Below are positions 8,607 through 19,100 of a stretch of 64,000 nt of DNA, one piece after another. The translations under genes were made by a program, and so were the position numbers. The stretch comes from Corylus avellana. Lineage: Eukaryota > Streptophyta > Magnoliopsida > Fagales > Betulaceae. The DNA lies in the NCBI RefSeq assembly GCF_901000735.1, contig NC_081551.1, forward strand, positions 10,908,281 to 10,972,280. Direction: 5' to 3'. A model generated the notes under the pieces. The model ran no database searches. It was not told where the DNA came from and saw only the letters and a program-made list of their open reading frames with translations. Positions within the stretch are counted from its first letter, which is position 1. Every line of letters starts with the position of its first letter.

Positions 8607-11273
8607 GAGACAAAAATCTAAGGTGACTTGGTTAAAAGGGGATAACAACACAGGGTTTATTCACCATCTTGCCAAATCTCACAAGAGAAATAATTTTATT
8701 ACCAATCTTTGTATAGATGACACTATTACCTCTGATCAAAAGGTGATCAATGATACAATCATCTAGTTTTACAAGAATCTCTTTAATGAAACAGTTCATT
8801 GGCACCCTAAATTAGATGGGTTGGAGTTCCCTTATTAGACTCTGCAGAGGCAGATTGGTTGGAAAGGCCATTTCAAGGAGAGGAGGTTATTCTGGCATTG
8901 CTTAGTATGGATGGTAACAAAGCTCCAGGTCCTGAAGGTTTCACTATTGCTTTCTTTTGGTCTTGTTTGGCTATAGTGAAGGATGATCTTATGCACCTTT
9001 TCAACAGCTTTCATGAGCATGAGATACTCGAGAAAAGCCTTAATGCTATTTTCATCGCTCTTATCCCTAAAAAGATTGGGCAGTTGGAAGTAAAGGATTT
9101 TAGACCAGTCAGCCTGGTGGGGAAGTGTGTATGAAATCTTAGCTCAATTCCTGGCTATAAGAATGAAGCAAGTCTTGGGATCGCTCATTTTGAATAGTCA
9201 ATGCATTTATAGGGGGGAGACAAATCCTAGGCTCAGTTCTCATAGCAAATGAGTGTATGGACAACAGGTTAAAAAATAGGGAGTTCCAGGAGTTATTTGT
9301 AAGCTGGATTTGGAGAAAGCCTATGACCCTGTCAACTAGGAGTTCCTCCTCTATCTCTTGGGGCATCTTGGTTTCGGTTTTAAATGGAGGAAATGGATGT
9401 TTGCTTGTATCTCCACAACCCAATTCTCTATTTTGATCAATGGTAGTCCACTAGTCCTCACAGCTTCTTTGGTAGCTCTTGGGGCCTCCGCCAAGGGGGC
9501 TCTCAATACGATGCTATCTAGAGTTATGGTTGGTGGTTACCTATCATGATTCTGAGTAGGCACTCAAAACACAACCCCGTAGGAAATATTACACCTTTTT
9601 GCAATGATACGCACACTATGTCTAATGCAGATCATGATCAAATCTATAATTTGGGTCACATTTTCTTGTACTTTGAGGCAATTTCAAGCTTGAAGGTTAA
9701 ACTTCGGAAATCGGTTTTAGTCGCAATGGGGTGAGGTGCTGCATTAGGAAGACTTGGCCAATATTCTCAGCTACAACATCTCCTCTCTGTCCTTGATTTA
9801 TTTGGGGCTTCCATTGGTTGCTTCTTTTAAGTCAAAAGCCATATGGGACAAGGTAGCTGAGAAAATGGAAAGAAGATTGGCTAGCTGGAAGAAGATTTAC
9901 TTGTCTCGAGGTGGTACGCTTACCCAAATCAAGAGCGCATTTGTCCCTTTTTCCTTTACCAGCCGGTGTAGCTAGGAAGTTGGAGCACCTTCAAAGGGAC
10001 TTTCCTTGGGATGCTCTAGCTGGTGTACCCAAGTTTCATCTAATGAATTGGAAAACAATCTGTTGCTCAGTTCCCAGGGGAAGGTTGGGGGTTAAAAATC
10101 TCATGCTATTCAATAAAGCTTTACTTGGTAAATAGCTTTGGAAATTCATGAAGAGGAGACTTCTCGATGAATACAGATGATTATTGAGAATTATGGGACC
10201 CAGAGTGAGAGTTGGTGCTAAAAGGAAGCCTGAGGGCACCGTATGCCTTTAGAAGAATAATAGGAATGGCTGGGGAATCTTCTCCAATCTTGTCTCCTTC
10301 AAGGTTGGAGATGGGTATCATATTAGGTTTTGGCATGATGTTTGGTATAGTAAAGCTGCTATCAAATCATCTTTCCCAAAATTGTATGCAATAGCTGTGA
10401 AAAAGAGGCCTTAGAGTCAAATTACTTGGAATCCTCAGAAACCTCTATTCATTGAGATCTGAGTTTCATTAGGGCAGTCCAGGATTGGGAGTTGGAATCT
10501 CGCGATTCTTTCCACACTTAGTTATACTCCTCAACTACCCCCATCCGTGAAAAGCGGATAGATTGTTATAGACCCCAGCCAGCAACCATGACTTTGAAGT
10601 GAAAAGCTATTATAACACTTTCAAGACTAGAACGCCATGCTTGTTTCACTGGAAAGTGTATGGAAGGTTAAGGTTCCGCCCTGCATTGCATCCTGAACAT
10701 GGATGGCAAGCTTGAGGTAGAATCCTTACAGTTGATAATAGTAGAAGGCATGGTATCACTCTTGTAAATTGGTGTTGCCTTTGCAAAAAGAATGAGGAGA
10801 CCGTCAATCACCTACTCATCCATTGTGAGTGCTTTAGCAATTTACAGCACTTGGTTCTCAACTTATTCGGAGTTTCATTGGTGATGCCTAACAACATCCA
10901 AGAGCTGCTATATTGTTGGAGGACTCAAGGGCTGGGGCGGGGACATCCTAAAGAGGCTATCTAGAAAGTTATTCCAGCGTTTTTAACATGGAGCATTTAG
11001 AGAGAAAATAATCAGTCTCTATTTGACAATTGCGAGTCTAATGTGCTTTGTTTAAAATCCTCTTTTTTGAGATCTCTATTGGACTGGATTGTAACCTACA
11101 TTCCTAATTTCTCCTCTTTGAATATTTTAGATTTTTTTTTATCTCTTTAGAATCCAGACAACTTTAGGGTGGTTGTTTCCCTCATATACTTTTCGTGTAC
11201 AAGGGTTTTATTATGTTTTCGTTTTCAATAAATTATTATTCATTTACAAAATAAAAATAAAAGTAAAATAAAA

Positions 11274-11771
11274 GCTTGGTTGAACATATTTTAGTCATAC
11301 ACCACCTCAACATTCCTTCATCTTCACTTGTTTAAATGGTTCGATTTAGACCTATATTTGCAATGACAAAATTATTAAAACCTGCTTCTCTTTCCTTTAT
11401 TACTCATCCATCCATGCAATTCCATCATCCACCTTTGTTCACATAGAGTTTGTCCTTTCACATTAGATATAGCTTTCAAAAAGATTTCTTTTAAACTCAT
11501 CTCAAACAATTTTTTACATTGCCCACCCACCTAAAAGACCTCCTCAAGGCTCAAACTTGACATCTTTGAATGATTTAATATCTAGGATAATTTGAAACTT
11601 TCAACGGCACAATAATTTAAGCCAACTTCTTCTCCCCCCTTCCAATCGTACTTTTGCCAGCATCCACCTTACTAAACATGGTATTTTGTAGTCAATAGCA
11701 AGTAGTAATTGCTCTCAACCAGAAGTCACTCACCAAAGTACATTCAAGCAAAAGCAGGAATCATACATTAC
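11274..11771. other. Mirrored intron B-C remainder, no gene
   Basis: Reverse complement of 13803-14283, between the LINE-1 tail and mirrored exon B. No coding signal was seen. Confidence 0.6.
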
Positions 11772-11814
11772 CTATCAGAAACCTTCCCGATTTCACCACC
11801 AAGTGCATCCACTT
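11772..11814 (-). pseudogene. mnmG: mnmG exon B, truncated mirrored copy
   Basis: The last 43 bp of exon B with its donor (ctatcagaaacc on the plus strand), cut off by the gap. It shows that the reversed contig ends inside the gene. Confidence 0.85.
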
Positions 11815-11914
11815 NNNNNNNNNNNNNNNNNNNNNNNNNNNNNNNNNNNNNNNNNNNNNNNNNNNNNNNNNNNNNNNNNNNNNNNNNNNNNNNNNNNNNN
11901 NNNNNNNNNNNNNN
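11815..11914. other. Assembly gap (100 N)
   Basis: Exactly 100 N, the usual placeholder for unknown size. It separates the reversed arm, which breaks inside mirrored mnmG exon B, from the forward contig. Confidence 0.98.
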
Positions 11915-12955
11915 GATTAATTTGCAATGTATTTACGAGGGAAACAAAGCAAATGGTTTGGAGGACTTGGTGAGTATATTAAAATGAAGTGACAAGTGAA
12001 AAGTATGTTACTGTAAACAATCTTTTGGTTTCTTCGAAGATTGTGAGTGATTCTCTGTTTTTCTGATTTTCATTTTTCTTTTTTCTCCTCATAAGTTGAC
12101 TAAATTTATCGAAAATGCAAGAGGGGGGTGGGGGCAGCCGCCTTCATTAATGAGGTCAAAGTAATCGATTACCTCTACTAATATATACCCATGCAACTTA
12201 TCAAAAAATATATACCCATGCCAGCTGAAAAGCGACCCAATAACTGGCTAGGAGCACCTGATGAAATGCCAAACAAAGAGAACACAAACTCCAGGACTTG
12301 TGGGCTACTGAAAATGCAACAAGCAATGATCGATCGATTTGGCATTCCTCTGACACATGCAACACCCATTCATTACTATATTGCCTCCTCTTAATCAAGA
12401 TTATCAGAAGTCAAAATCTTATGAAAAGCAGCTGTCAAGTCAAACGTACTGTTGCTGATTTCTATAGAATAATGATGAACATTTTAAAGATTCCCTATTG
12501 GTCAGTTACTATTTCTTACTAAGTAATTACTTTTTGAAGATACTTTTAAGTGAACTTCTCTCCCCCATGCTTTTTATTATATTAATGAATAAGGAGCAAG
12601 GTTGTGAGCGAGCAATGGTGATCTGCTGAGCAAAAAATGCTAGATTACTAGACTCACCAAATACTGTGGTTTCCAAATTCTCCGAGCCTTAACTGTGTAG
12701 TTTTGTCCCCCGCAACTTTTTCATTATGCTTGCATATCTAATGAGACATATTGTGAACAGAAGTAGTTAGTGGTTTGAGAAAATATGATTATCACGAATC
12801 TGTTTGTTGTCTGAACTCTTTTAACTTTTTTTTTGATACACTGTTATTTTCTTCACATTGACAAATATGAATATTGTTTCTAGCTATTACCTTCTTTCAA
12901 TATAATACCCAAATCACTTCAAAGGCATAAGAGAACCACTTTCAACATTCTGCAG
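11915..12955. other. Sequence upstream of exon A, no exon recognised
   Basis: AT-rich, likely intron or 5' region of mnmG. The transit-peptide exon expected upstream of the Rossmann fold is not recognisable here and may lie in the gap. The only clear structure is a 12-nt micro-insertion at 12195-12206. Confidence 0.5.
12180..12221 (+). mobile_element. 12-nt LINE-tail micro-insertion with 15-bp target duplication
   Basis: aatatatacccatgc occurs at 12180-12194 and again at 12207-12221, flanking only aacttatcaaaa. The insert matches the acttatc-oligo(A) ends of the LINEs in this window (for example 37473, and 42363 on the other strand). I infer target-primed reverse transcription that aborted after copying the tail. 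Confidence 0.65.
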
Positions 12956-13107
12956 ACTGGAATGATAATGTTGGAGCAGTTTATGAAAGATTTGATGTCA
13001 TCGTAGTTGGAGGAGGACACGCAGGCTGTGAAGCTGCACTTGCATCTGCCCGATTAGGGGCAAAAACTCTTCTTCTAACACTAAATATTGATCGAATTGC
13101 TTGGCAG
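12956..13107 (+). CDS. mnmG: mnmG exon A: Rossmann FAD-binding loop
   Basis: Starts after ctgcag and ends cag|gttaac. It encodes [13 protein letters not shown], then the strand-loop-helix [19 protein letters not shown] and on to RIAWQ. The glycine-rich loop binds the FAD ADP moiety. The two leading bases mean the previous exon ends in phase 1. The residues before FDV are not conserved and look like the end of the presequence. Confidence 0.93.
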
Positions 13108-16100
13108 GTTAACATTTGAGCTCCTTATAGAGGCAATTTAGTCTTTCTGTTTGATATAGTAGTCTTCCAATTGGCTTACAAATTCTTTTGGATTTGAAAC
13201 TTAAGAAATTACCTTACTGCCTAGTTCCAAAAATTGTTCTTTTTTGTGTGAACATTTTTTAATTAAGTGTCTAGGGACTGGCATTGACAGTGTTTAATGT
13301 CTTTTTGTTGTTTTTAATCCTATGTTATTGGCACCAAGGTTCAAGAGTTGATTATTAAAATGTTTAAGTTTATTTACATGGTATAGAATTTCTAATAAGA
13401 ATTAGTTATGTGCTCAAACCCTCTGCTTGGAGGGTGAGGTCTTAGTTACAAAACCCAGTGGGTGCATGTGTAGCTACCAATGAAGAAAAAGAGGAGTTAT
13501 GTATATAACCTATCACGCAACAAGCCAAAGCTTTCATTTTAAAACTCCACCCATTGCCATCACATATCTCTCTCTCTCTCACACAACACACATATGCTTG
13601 CGTGCACACAAATGTGCAGATCCATGCTCACAGATTCAAGGAAAACATCTTTTGATTCTTGGATTAATATGCCATAGTTATAGAGTTTCTTATTAAGAAG
13701 TTTGATGCAGCCTTGCAATCCAGCAGTAGGTGGACCTGCAAAATCACAACTAGTACATGAAGTGGATGCACTTGGTGGTGAAATCGGGAAGGTTTCTGAT
13801 AGGTAATGTATGATTCCTGCATTTGCTTGAATGTACTTTGGTGAGTGACTTCTGGTTGAGAGCAATTACTACTTGCTATTGACTACAAAATACCATGTTT
13901 AGTAAGGTGGATGCTGGCAAAAGTACGATTGGAAGGGGGGAGAAGAAGTTGGCTTAAATTATTGTGCCGTTGAAAGTTTCAAATTATCCTAGATATTAAA
14001 TCATTCAAAGATGTCAAGTTTGAGCCTTGAGGAGGTCTTTTAGGTGGGTGGGCAATGTAAAAAATTGTTTGAGATGAGTTTAAAAGAAATCTTTTTGAAA
14101 GCTATATCTAATGTGAAAGGACAAATTCTATGTGAACAAAGGTGGATGGATGAGTAATAAAGGAAAGAGAAGCAGGTTTTAATAATTTTGTCATTGCAAA
14201 TATAGGTCTAAATCGAACCATTTAAACAAGTGAAGATGAAGCAATGTTGAGGTGGTGTATGACTAAAATATGTTCAACCAAGCTTTTATTTTACTTTTAT
14301 TTTTATTTTGTAAATGAATAATAATTTATTGAAAACGAAAACATAATAAAACCCTTGTACACGAAAAGTATATGAGGGAAACAACCATCCTAAAGTTGTC
14401 TGGATTCTAAAAAGATAAAAAAAAAATCTAAAATATTCAAAGAGGAGAAATTAGGAATGTAGGTTACAATCCAGTCCAATAGAGATCTCAAAAAAGAGGA
14501 TTTTAAACGAAGCACATTAGACTCGCAATTGTCAAATAAAGACTGATTATTTTCTCTCTAAATGCTCCATGTTACAAACGCTGGAATAACTTTCTAGATA
14601 GCCTCTTTAGGATGTCCCCGCCCCGGCCCTTGAGTCCTCCAACAATATAGCAGCTCTTGGATGTTGTTAGACATCACCAATGAAACTCCGAATAAGTTGA
14701 GAACCAAGTGCCATAAATTGCTAAAGCACTCACAATGGATGAGTAGGTGATTGACGGTCTCCTCATTCTTTTCGCAGAGGCAACACCAATTTACAAGAGT
14801 GAAACCATGCCTTCTACTATTATCAACTGTAAGGATTCTACCTCAAGCTTGCCATCCATGTTCAGGATGCAATGCAGGGCGGAACCTTAACCTTCCATAC
14901 ACTTTCCAGTGAAACAAGCATGGCGTTCTAGTCTTGAAAGTGTTATAATAGCTTTTCACTTCAAAGTCATGGTTGCTGGCTGGGGTCTATAACAATCTAT
15001 CCGCTTTTCACGGATGGGGGTAGTTGAGGAGTATAACTAAGTGTGGAAAGAATCGCGAGATTCCAACTCCCAATCCTGGACTGCCCTAATGAAACTCAGA
15101 TCTCAATGAATAGAGGTTTCAGAGGATTCCAAGTAATTTGACTCTAAGGCCTCTTTTTCACAGCTATTGCATACAATTTTGGGAAAGATGATTTGATAGC
15201 ATCTTTACTATACCAAACATCATGCCAAAACCTAATATGATACCCATCTCCAACCTTGAAGGAGACAAGATTGGAGAAGATTCCCCAGCCATTCCTATTA
15301 TTCTTCTAAAGGCATACGGTGCCCTCAGGCTTCCTTTTAGCACCAACTCTCACTCTGGGTCCCATAATTCTCAATAATCATCTGTATTCATCGAGAAGTC
15401 TCCTCTTTCATGAATTTCCAAAGCTATTTACCAAGTAAAGCTTTATTGAATAGCATGAGATTTTTAACCCCCAACCTTCCCCTGGGAACTGAGCAACAGA
15501 TTGTTTTCCAATTCATTAGATGAAACTTGGGTACACCAGCTAGAGCATCCCAAGGAAAGTCCCTTTGAAGGTGCTCCAACTTCCTAGCTACACCGGCTGG
15601 TAAAGGAAAAAGGGACAAATGCGCTCTTGATTTGGGTAAGCGTACCACCTCGAGACAAGTAAATCTTCTTCCAGCTAGCCAATCTTCTTTCCATTTTCTC
15701 AGCTACCTTGTCCCATATGGCTTTTGACTTAAAAGAAGCAACCAATGGAAGCCCCAAATAAATCAAGGACAGAGAGGAGATGTTGTAGCTGAGAACATTG
15801 GCCAACTCTTCCTAATGCAGCACCTCCCCCCATTGCGACTAAAACCGATTTCCGAAGTTTAACCTTCAAGCTTGAACTTGCCTCAAAGTACAAGAAAATG
15901 TGACCCAAATTATAGATTTGATCATGATCTGCATTAGACATAGTGTGCGTATCATTGCAAAAAGGTGTAATATTTCCTAAGGGGTTGTGTTTTGAGTGCC
16001 TACTCAGAATCATGATAGGTAACCACCAACCATAACTCTAGATAGCATCGTATTGAGNNNNNNNNNNNNNNNNNNNNNNNNNNNNNNNNNNNNNNNNNNN

Positions 16101-19100
16101 NNNNNNNNNNNNNNNNNNNNNNNNNNNNNNNNNNNNNNNNNNNNNNNNNNNNNNNNNTGTTATAATAGCTTTTCACTTCAAAGTCATGGTTGCTGGCTGG
16201 GGTCTATAACAATCTATCCGCTTTTCACGGATGGGGGTAGTTGAGGAGTATAACTAAGTGTGGAAAGAATCGCGAGATTCCAACTCCCAATCCTGGACTG
16301 CCCTAATGAAACTCAGATCTCAATGAATAGAGGTTTCAGAGGATTCCAAGTAATTTGACTCTAAGGCCTCTTTTTCACAGCTATTGCATACAATTTTGGG
16401 AAAGATGATTTGATAGCATCTTTACTATACCAAACATCATGCCAAAACCTAATATGATACCCATCTCCAACCTTGAAGGAGACAAGATTGGAGAAGATTC
16501 CCCAGCCATTCCTATTATTCTTCTAAAGGCATACGGTGCCCTCAGGCTTCCTTTTAGCACCAACTCTCACTCTGGGTCCCATAATTCTCAATAATCATCT
16601 GTATTCATCGAGAAGTCTCCTCTTTCATGAATTTCCAAAGCTATTTACCAAGTAAAGCTTTATTGAATAGCATGAGATTTTTAACCCCCAACCTTCCCCT
16701 GGGAACTGAGCAACAGATTGTTTTCCAATTCATTAGATGAAACTTGGGTACACCAGCTAGAGCATCCCAAGGAAAGTCCCTTTGAAGGTGCTCCAACTTC
16801 CTAGCTACACCGGCTGTATAAAGGAAAAAGGGACAAATGTGCTCTTGATTTGGGTAAGCGTACGACCTCGAGACAAGTAAATCTTCTTCCAGCTAGCCAA
16901 TCTTCTTTCCATTTTCTCAGCTACCTTGTCCCATATGGCTTTTGACTTAAAAGAAGCAACCAATGGAAGCCCCAAATAAATCAAGGACAGAGAGGAGATG
17001 TTGTAGCTGAGAACATTGGCCAACTCTTCCTAATGCAGCACCTCCCCCCATTGCGACTAAAACCGATTTCCGAAGTTTAACCTTCAAGCTTGAACTTGCC
17101 TCAAAGTACAAGAAAATGTGACCCAAATTATAGATTTGATCATGATCTGCATTAGACATAGTGTGCGTATCATTGCAAAAAGGTGTAATATTTCCTAAGG
17201 GGTTGTGTTTTGAGTGCCTACTCAGAATCATGATAGGTAACCACCAACCATAACTCTAGATAGCATCGTATTGAGAGCCCCCTTGGTGGAGGCCCCAAGA
17301 GCTACCAAAGAAGCTGTGAGGACTAGTGGACTACCATTGATCAAAATAGAGAATTGGGTTGTGGAGATACAAGCAAACATCCATTTCCTCCATTTAAAAC
17401 CGAAACCAAGATGCCCCAAGAGATAGAGGAGGAACTCCTAGTTGACAGGGTCATAGGCTTTCTCCAAATCCAGCTTACAAATAACTCCTGGAACTCCCTA
17501 TTTTTTAACCAGTTGTCCATACACTCATTTGCTATGAGAACTGAGCCTAGGATTTGTCTCCCCCCTATAAATGCATTGACTATTCAAAATGAGCGATCCC
17601 AAGACTTGCTTCATTCTTATAGCCAGGAATTGAGCTAAGATTTCATACACACTTCCCCACCAGGCTGATTGGTCTAAAATCCTTTACTTCCCACTGCCCA
17701 ATCTTTTTAGGGATAAGAGCGATGAAAATAACATTAAGGCTTTTCTCGAATATCTCATGCTCATGAAAGCTGTTGAAAAGGTGCATAAGATCATCCTTCA
17801 CTATAGCCAAACAAGACCAAAAGAAAGCAATAGTGAAACCTTCAGGGCCTGGAGCTTTGTTACCATCCATACTAAGCAATGCCAGAATAACCTCCTCTCC
17901 TTGAAATGGTCTTTCCAACCAATCTGCTTCTGCAGAGTCTAATAAGGGAACTCCAACCCATCTAATTTAGGGTGCCAATGAACTGTTTCATTAAAGAGAT
18001 TCTTGTAAAACTAGATGATTGTATCATTGATCACCTTTTGATCAGAGGTAATAGTGTCATCTATACAAAGATTGGTAATAAAATTATTTCTCTTGTGAGA
18101 TTTGGCAAGATGGTGAATAAACCCTGTGTTGTTATCCCCTTTTAACCAAGTCACCTTAGATTTTTGTCTCCAACTGACCTCTTGCAAAAGAGCATCATCC
18201 TTTAAATCTATTTTCACCGTAGCCCTCCTGACTTTCTCCTCTTCTACTAGAGGTCTCTCTTCTTCTAAATAATCAAGAGACTGTAAATCCTCCAATAAAG
18301 ACATTCTTTTCCTCTATATTACTGAATACCTCTTTATTCCAACGTTTTAAATCCAGTTTCAGCCATTTTGGTTTATTAGCTAAAAGGAAGCAGGGAGTAC
18401 CTGGAAACTGACACAAATCCCCACCGCTGTTTCACCAAATCTTCAAAGCCCTATGCTTTCAGCCACAAGTTCTCAAATTTAAAAGAACATGACTCTCGTG
18501 GTCAAGAAAAATGGGAAAATGATCTGATAACAGTTGAGGAAGACGATGTTGGATCAGGTCTGGGAAATTCTCTTCGCAATCCGGCAAAATTAAAACTCTG
18601 TTGATCCTGGACATAGAGGAGGGGAAGTTTTTTATTAGATCAAGTGAAAGACCCTCCGACCAATGGAATATCCACCAAGCCTTGCTCTGAAATAAAATAT
18701 GACAATTTCCACATGGCAGAGGTTACCTAAGACATTACGGTTCTTTCATTTGGGAAATGAGTAACATTGAAGTCTCCCCCATTGCATCAAGGGACTTTCC
18801 CTCAACTAAAGACCCCTGAAAGCTTCTCTCACACATAGTGCCCATCTGCATTAGCATTGGGACCATAAACTCACCATAAAGCCCAAATGAACTGGTTCAG
18901 GACAGATTTGAACCTGCAGGAAATAGAGAAAGTGCCCACCATCTCTTTAATGCATTCCACTGCCGGTTTATCCCACATTAAGAGTATAGATCCTGAGGCT
19001 CTTGAGGCTGGCAAAACAGTCCAACCCATGAAGGATCCACCCCACAAACTCCGGACAATATCAGCTATAATCTGCTCCATTTTAGTTCCTTTAAAACACA

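Larger units (their letters stand above)
2090..11273 (+). mobile_element. LINE-1 (L1-type non-LTR element), left copy, split by Copia
   Basis: The 5' part (about 2090-3418) holds an ORF1 tail, then an endonuclease start at 2384 (SWNVQGLN) with several stops. After the Copia insertion the element resumes at 8612 with the linker and reverse transcriptase: KAPGPEGF near 8920, a dead FADD box reading FCND near 9600, and YLGLP-like sequence near 9800. A cysteine-bearing zf-RVT region lies near 10760-10830. The 3' UTR ends in an A-rich tail at about 11230-11273. There are many stops and frameshifts, so the element is inactive. It sits antisense to mnmG in intron B-C. No target duplication was identified and the 5' end is approximate. 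Confidence 0.85.
1..11814 (-). repeat. Left arm of giant inverted repeat (probable reversed alternative-haplotype contig)
   Basis: This block is the reverse complement of 13760-21550. Position 1 pairs with about 21550, and position 11814, flush with the first N gap, pairs with 13760. It carries mirrored mnmG exon C and part of exon B, the same antisense LINE and the same LINE fragment, with scattered single-base differences. Two things differ in structure. A Copia element is present here and absent there, and the part corresponding to 14941-17275 is present once and ungapped here. The simplest reading is a second haplotype of the same locus scaffolded in inverted orientation. A true palindromic duplication is the alternative. 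The repeat may continue upstream of the window. Confidence 0.9.

Noticed and set aside
11915..11970. Possible exon 1 of mnmG ending at ttg|gtgagt
   Set aside because: Donor-like, but the peptide (INLQCIYEGNKANG...) is not a recognisable presequence, and the phase with exon A cannot be confirmed.
11709..11987. ORF running through the N gap
   Set aside because: Created by translating Ns. The flanks are a mirrored exon and unrelated upstream sequence.
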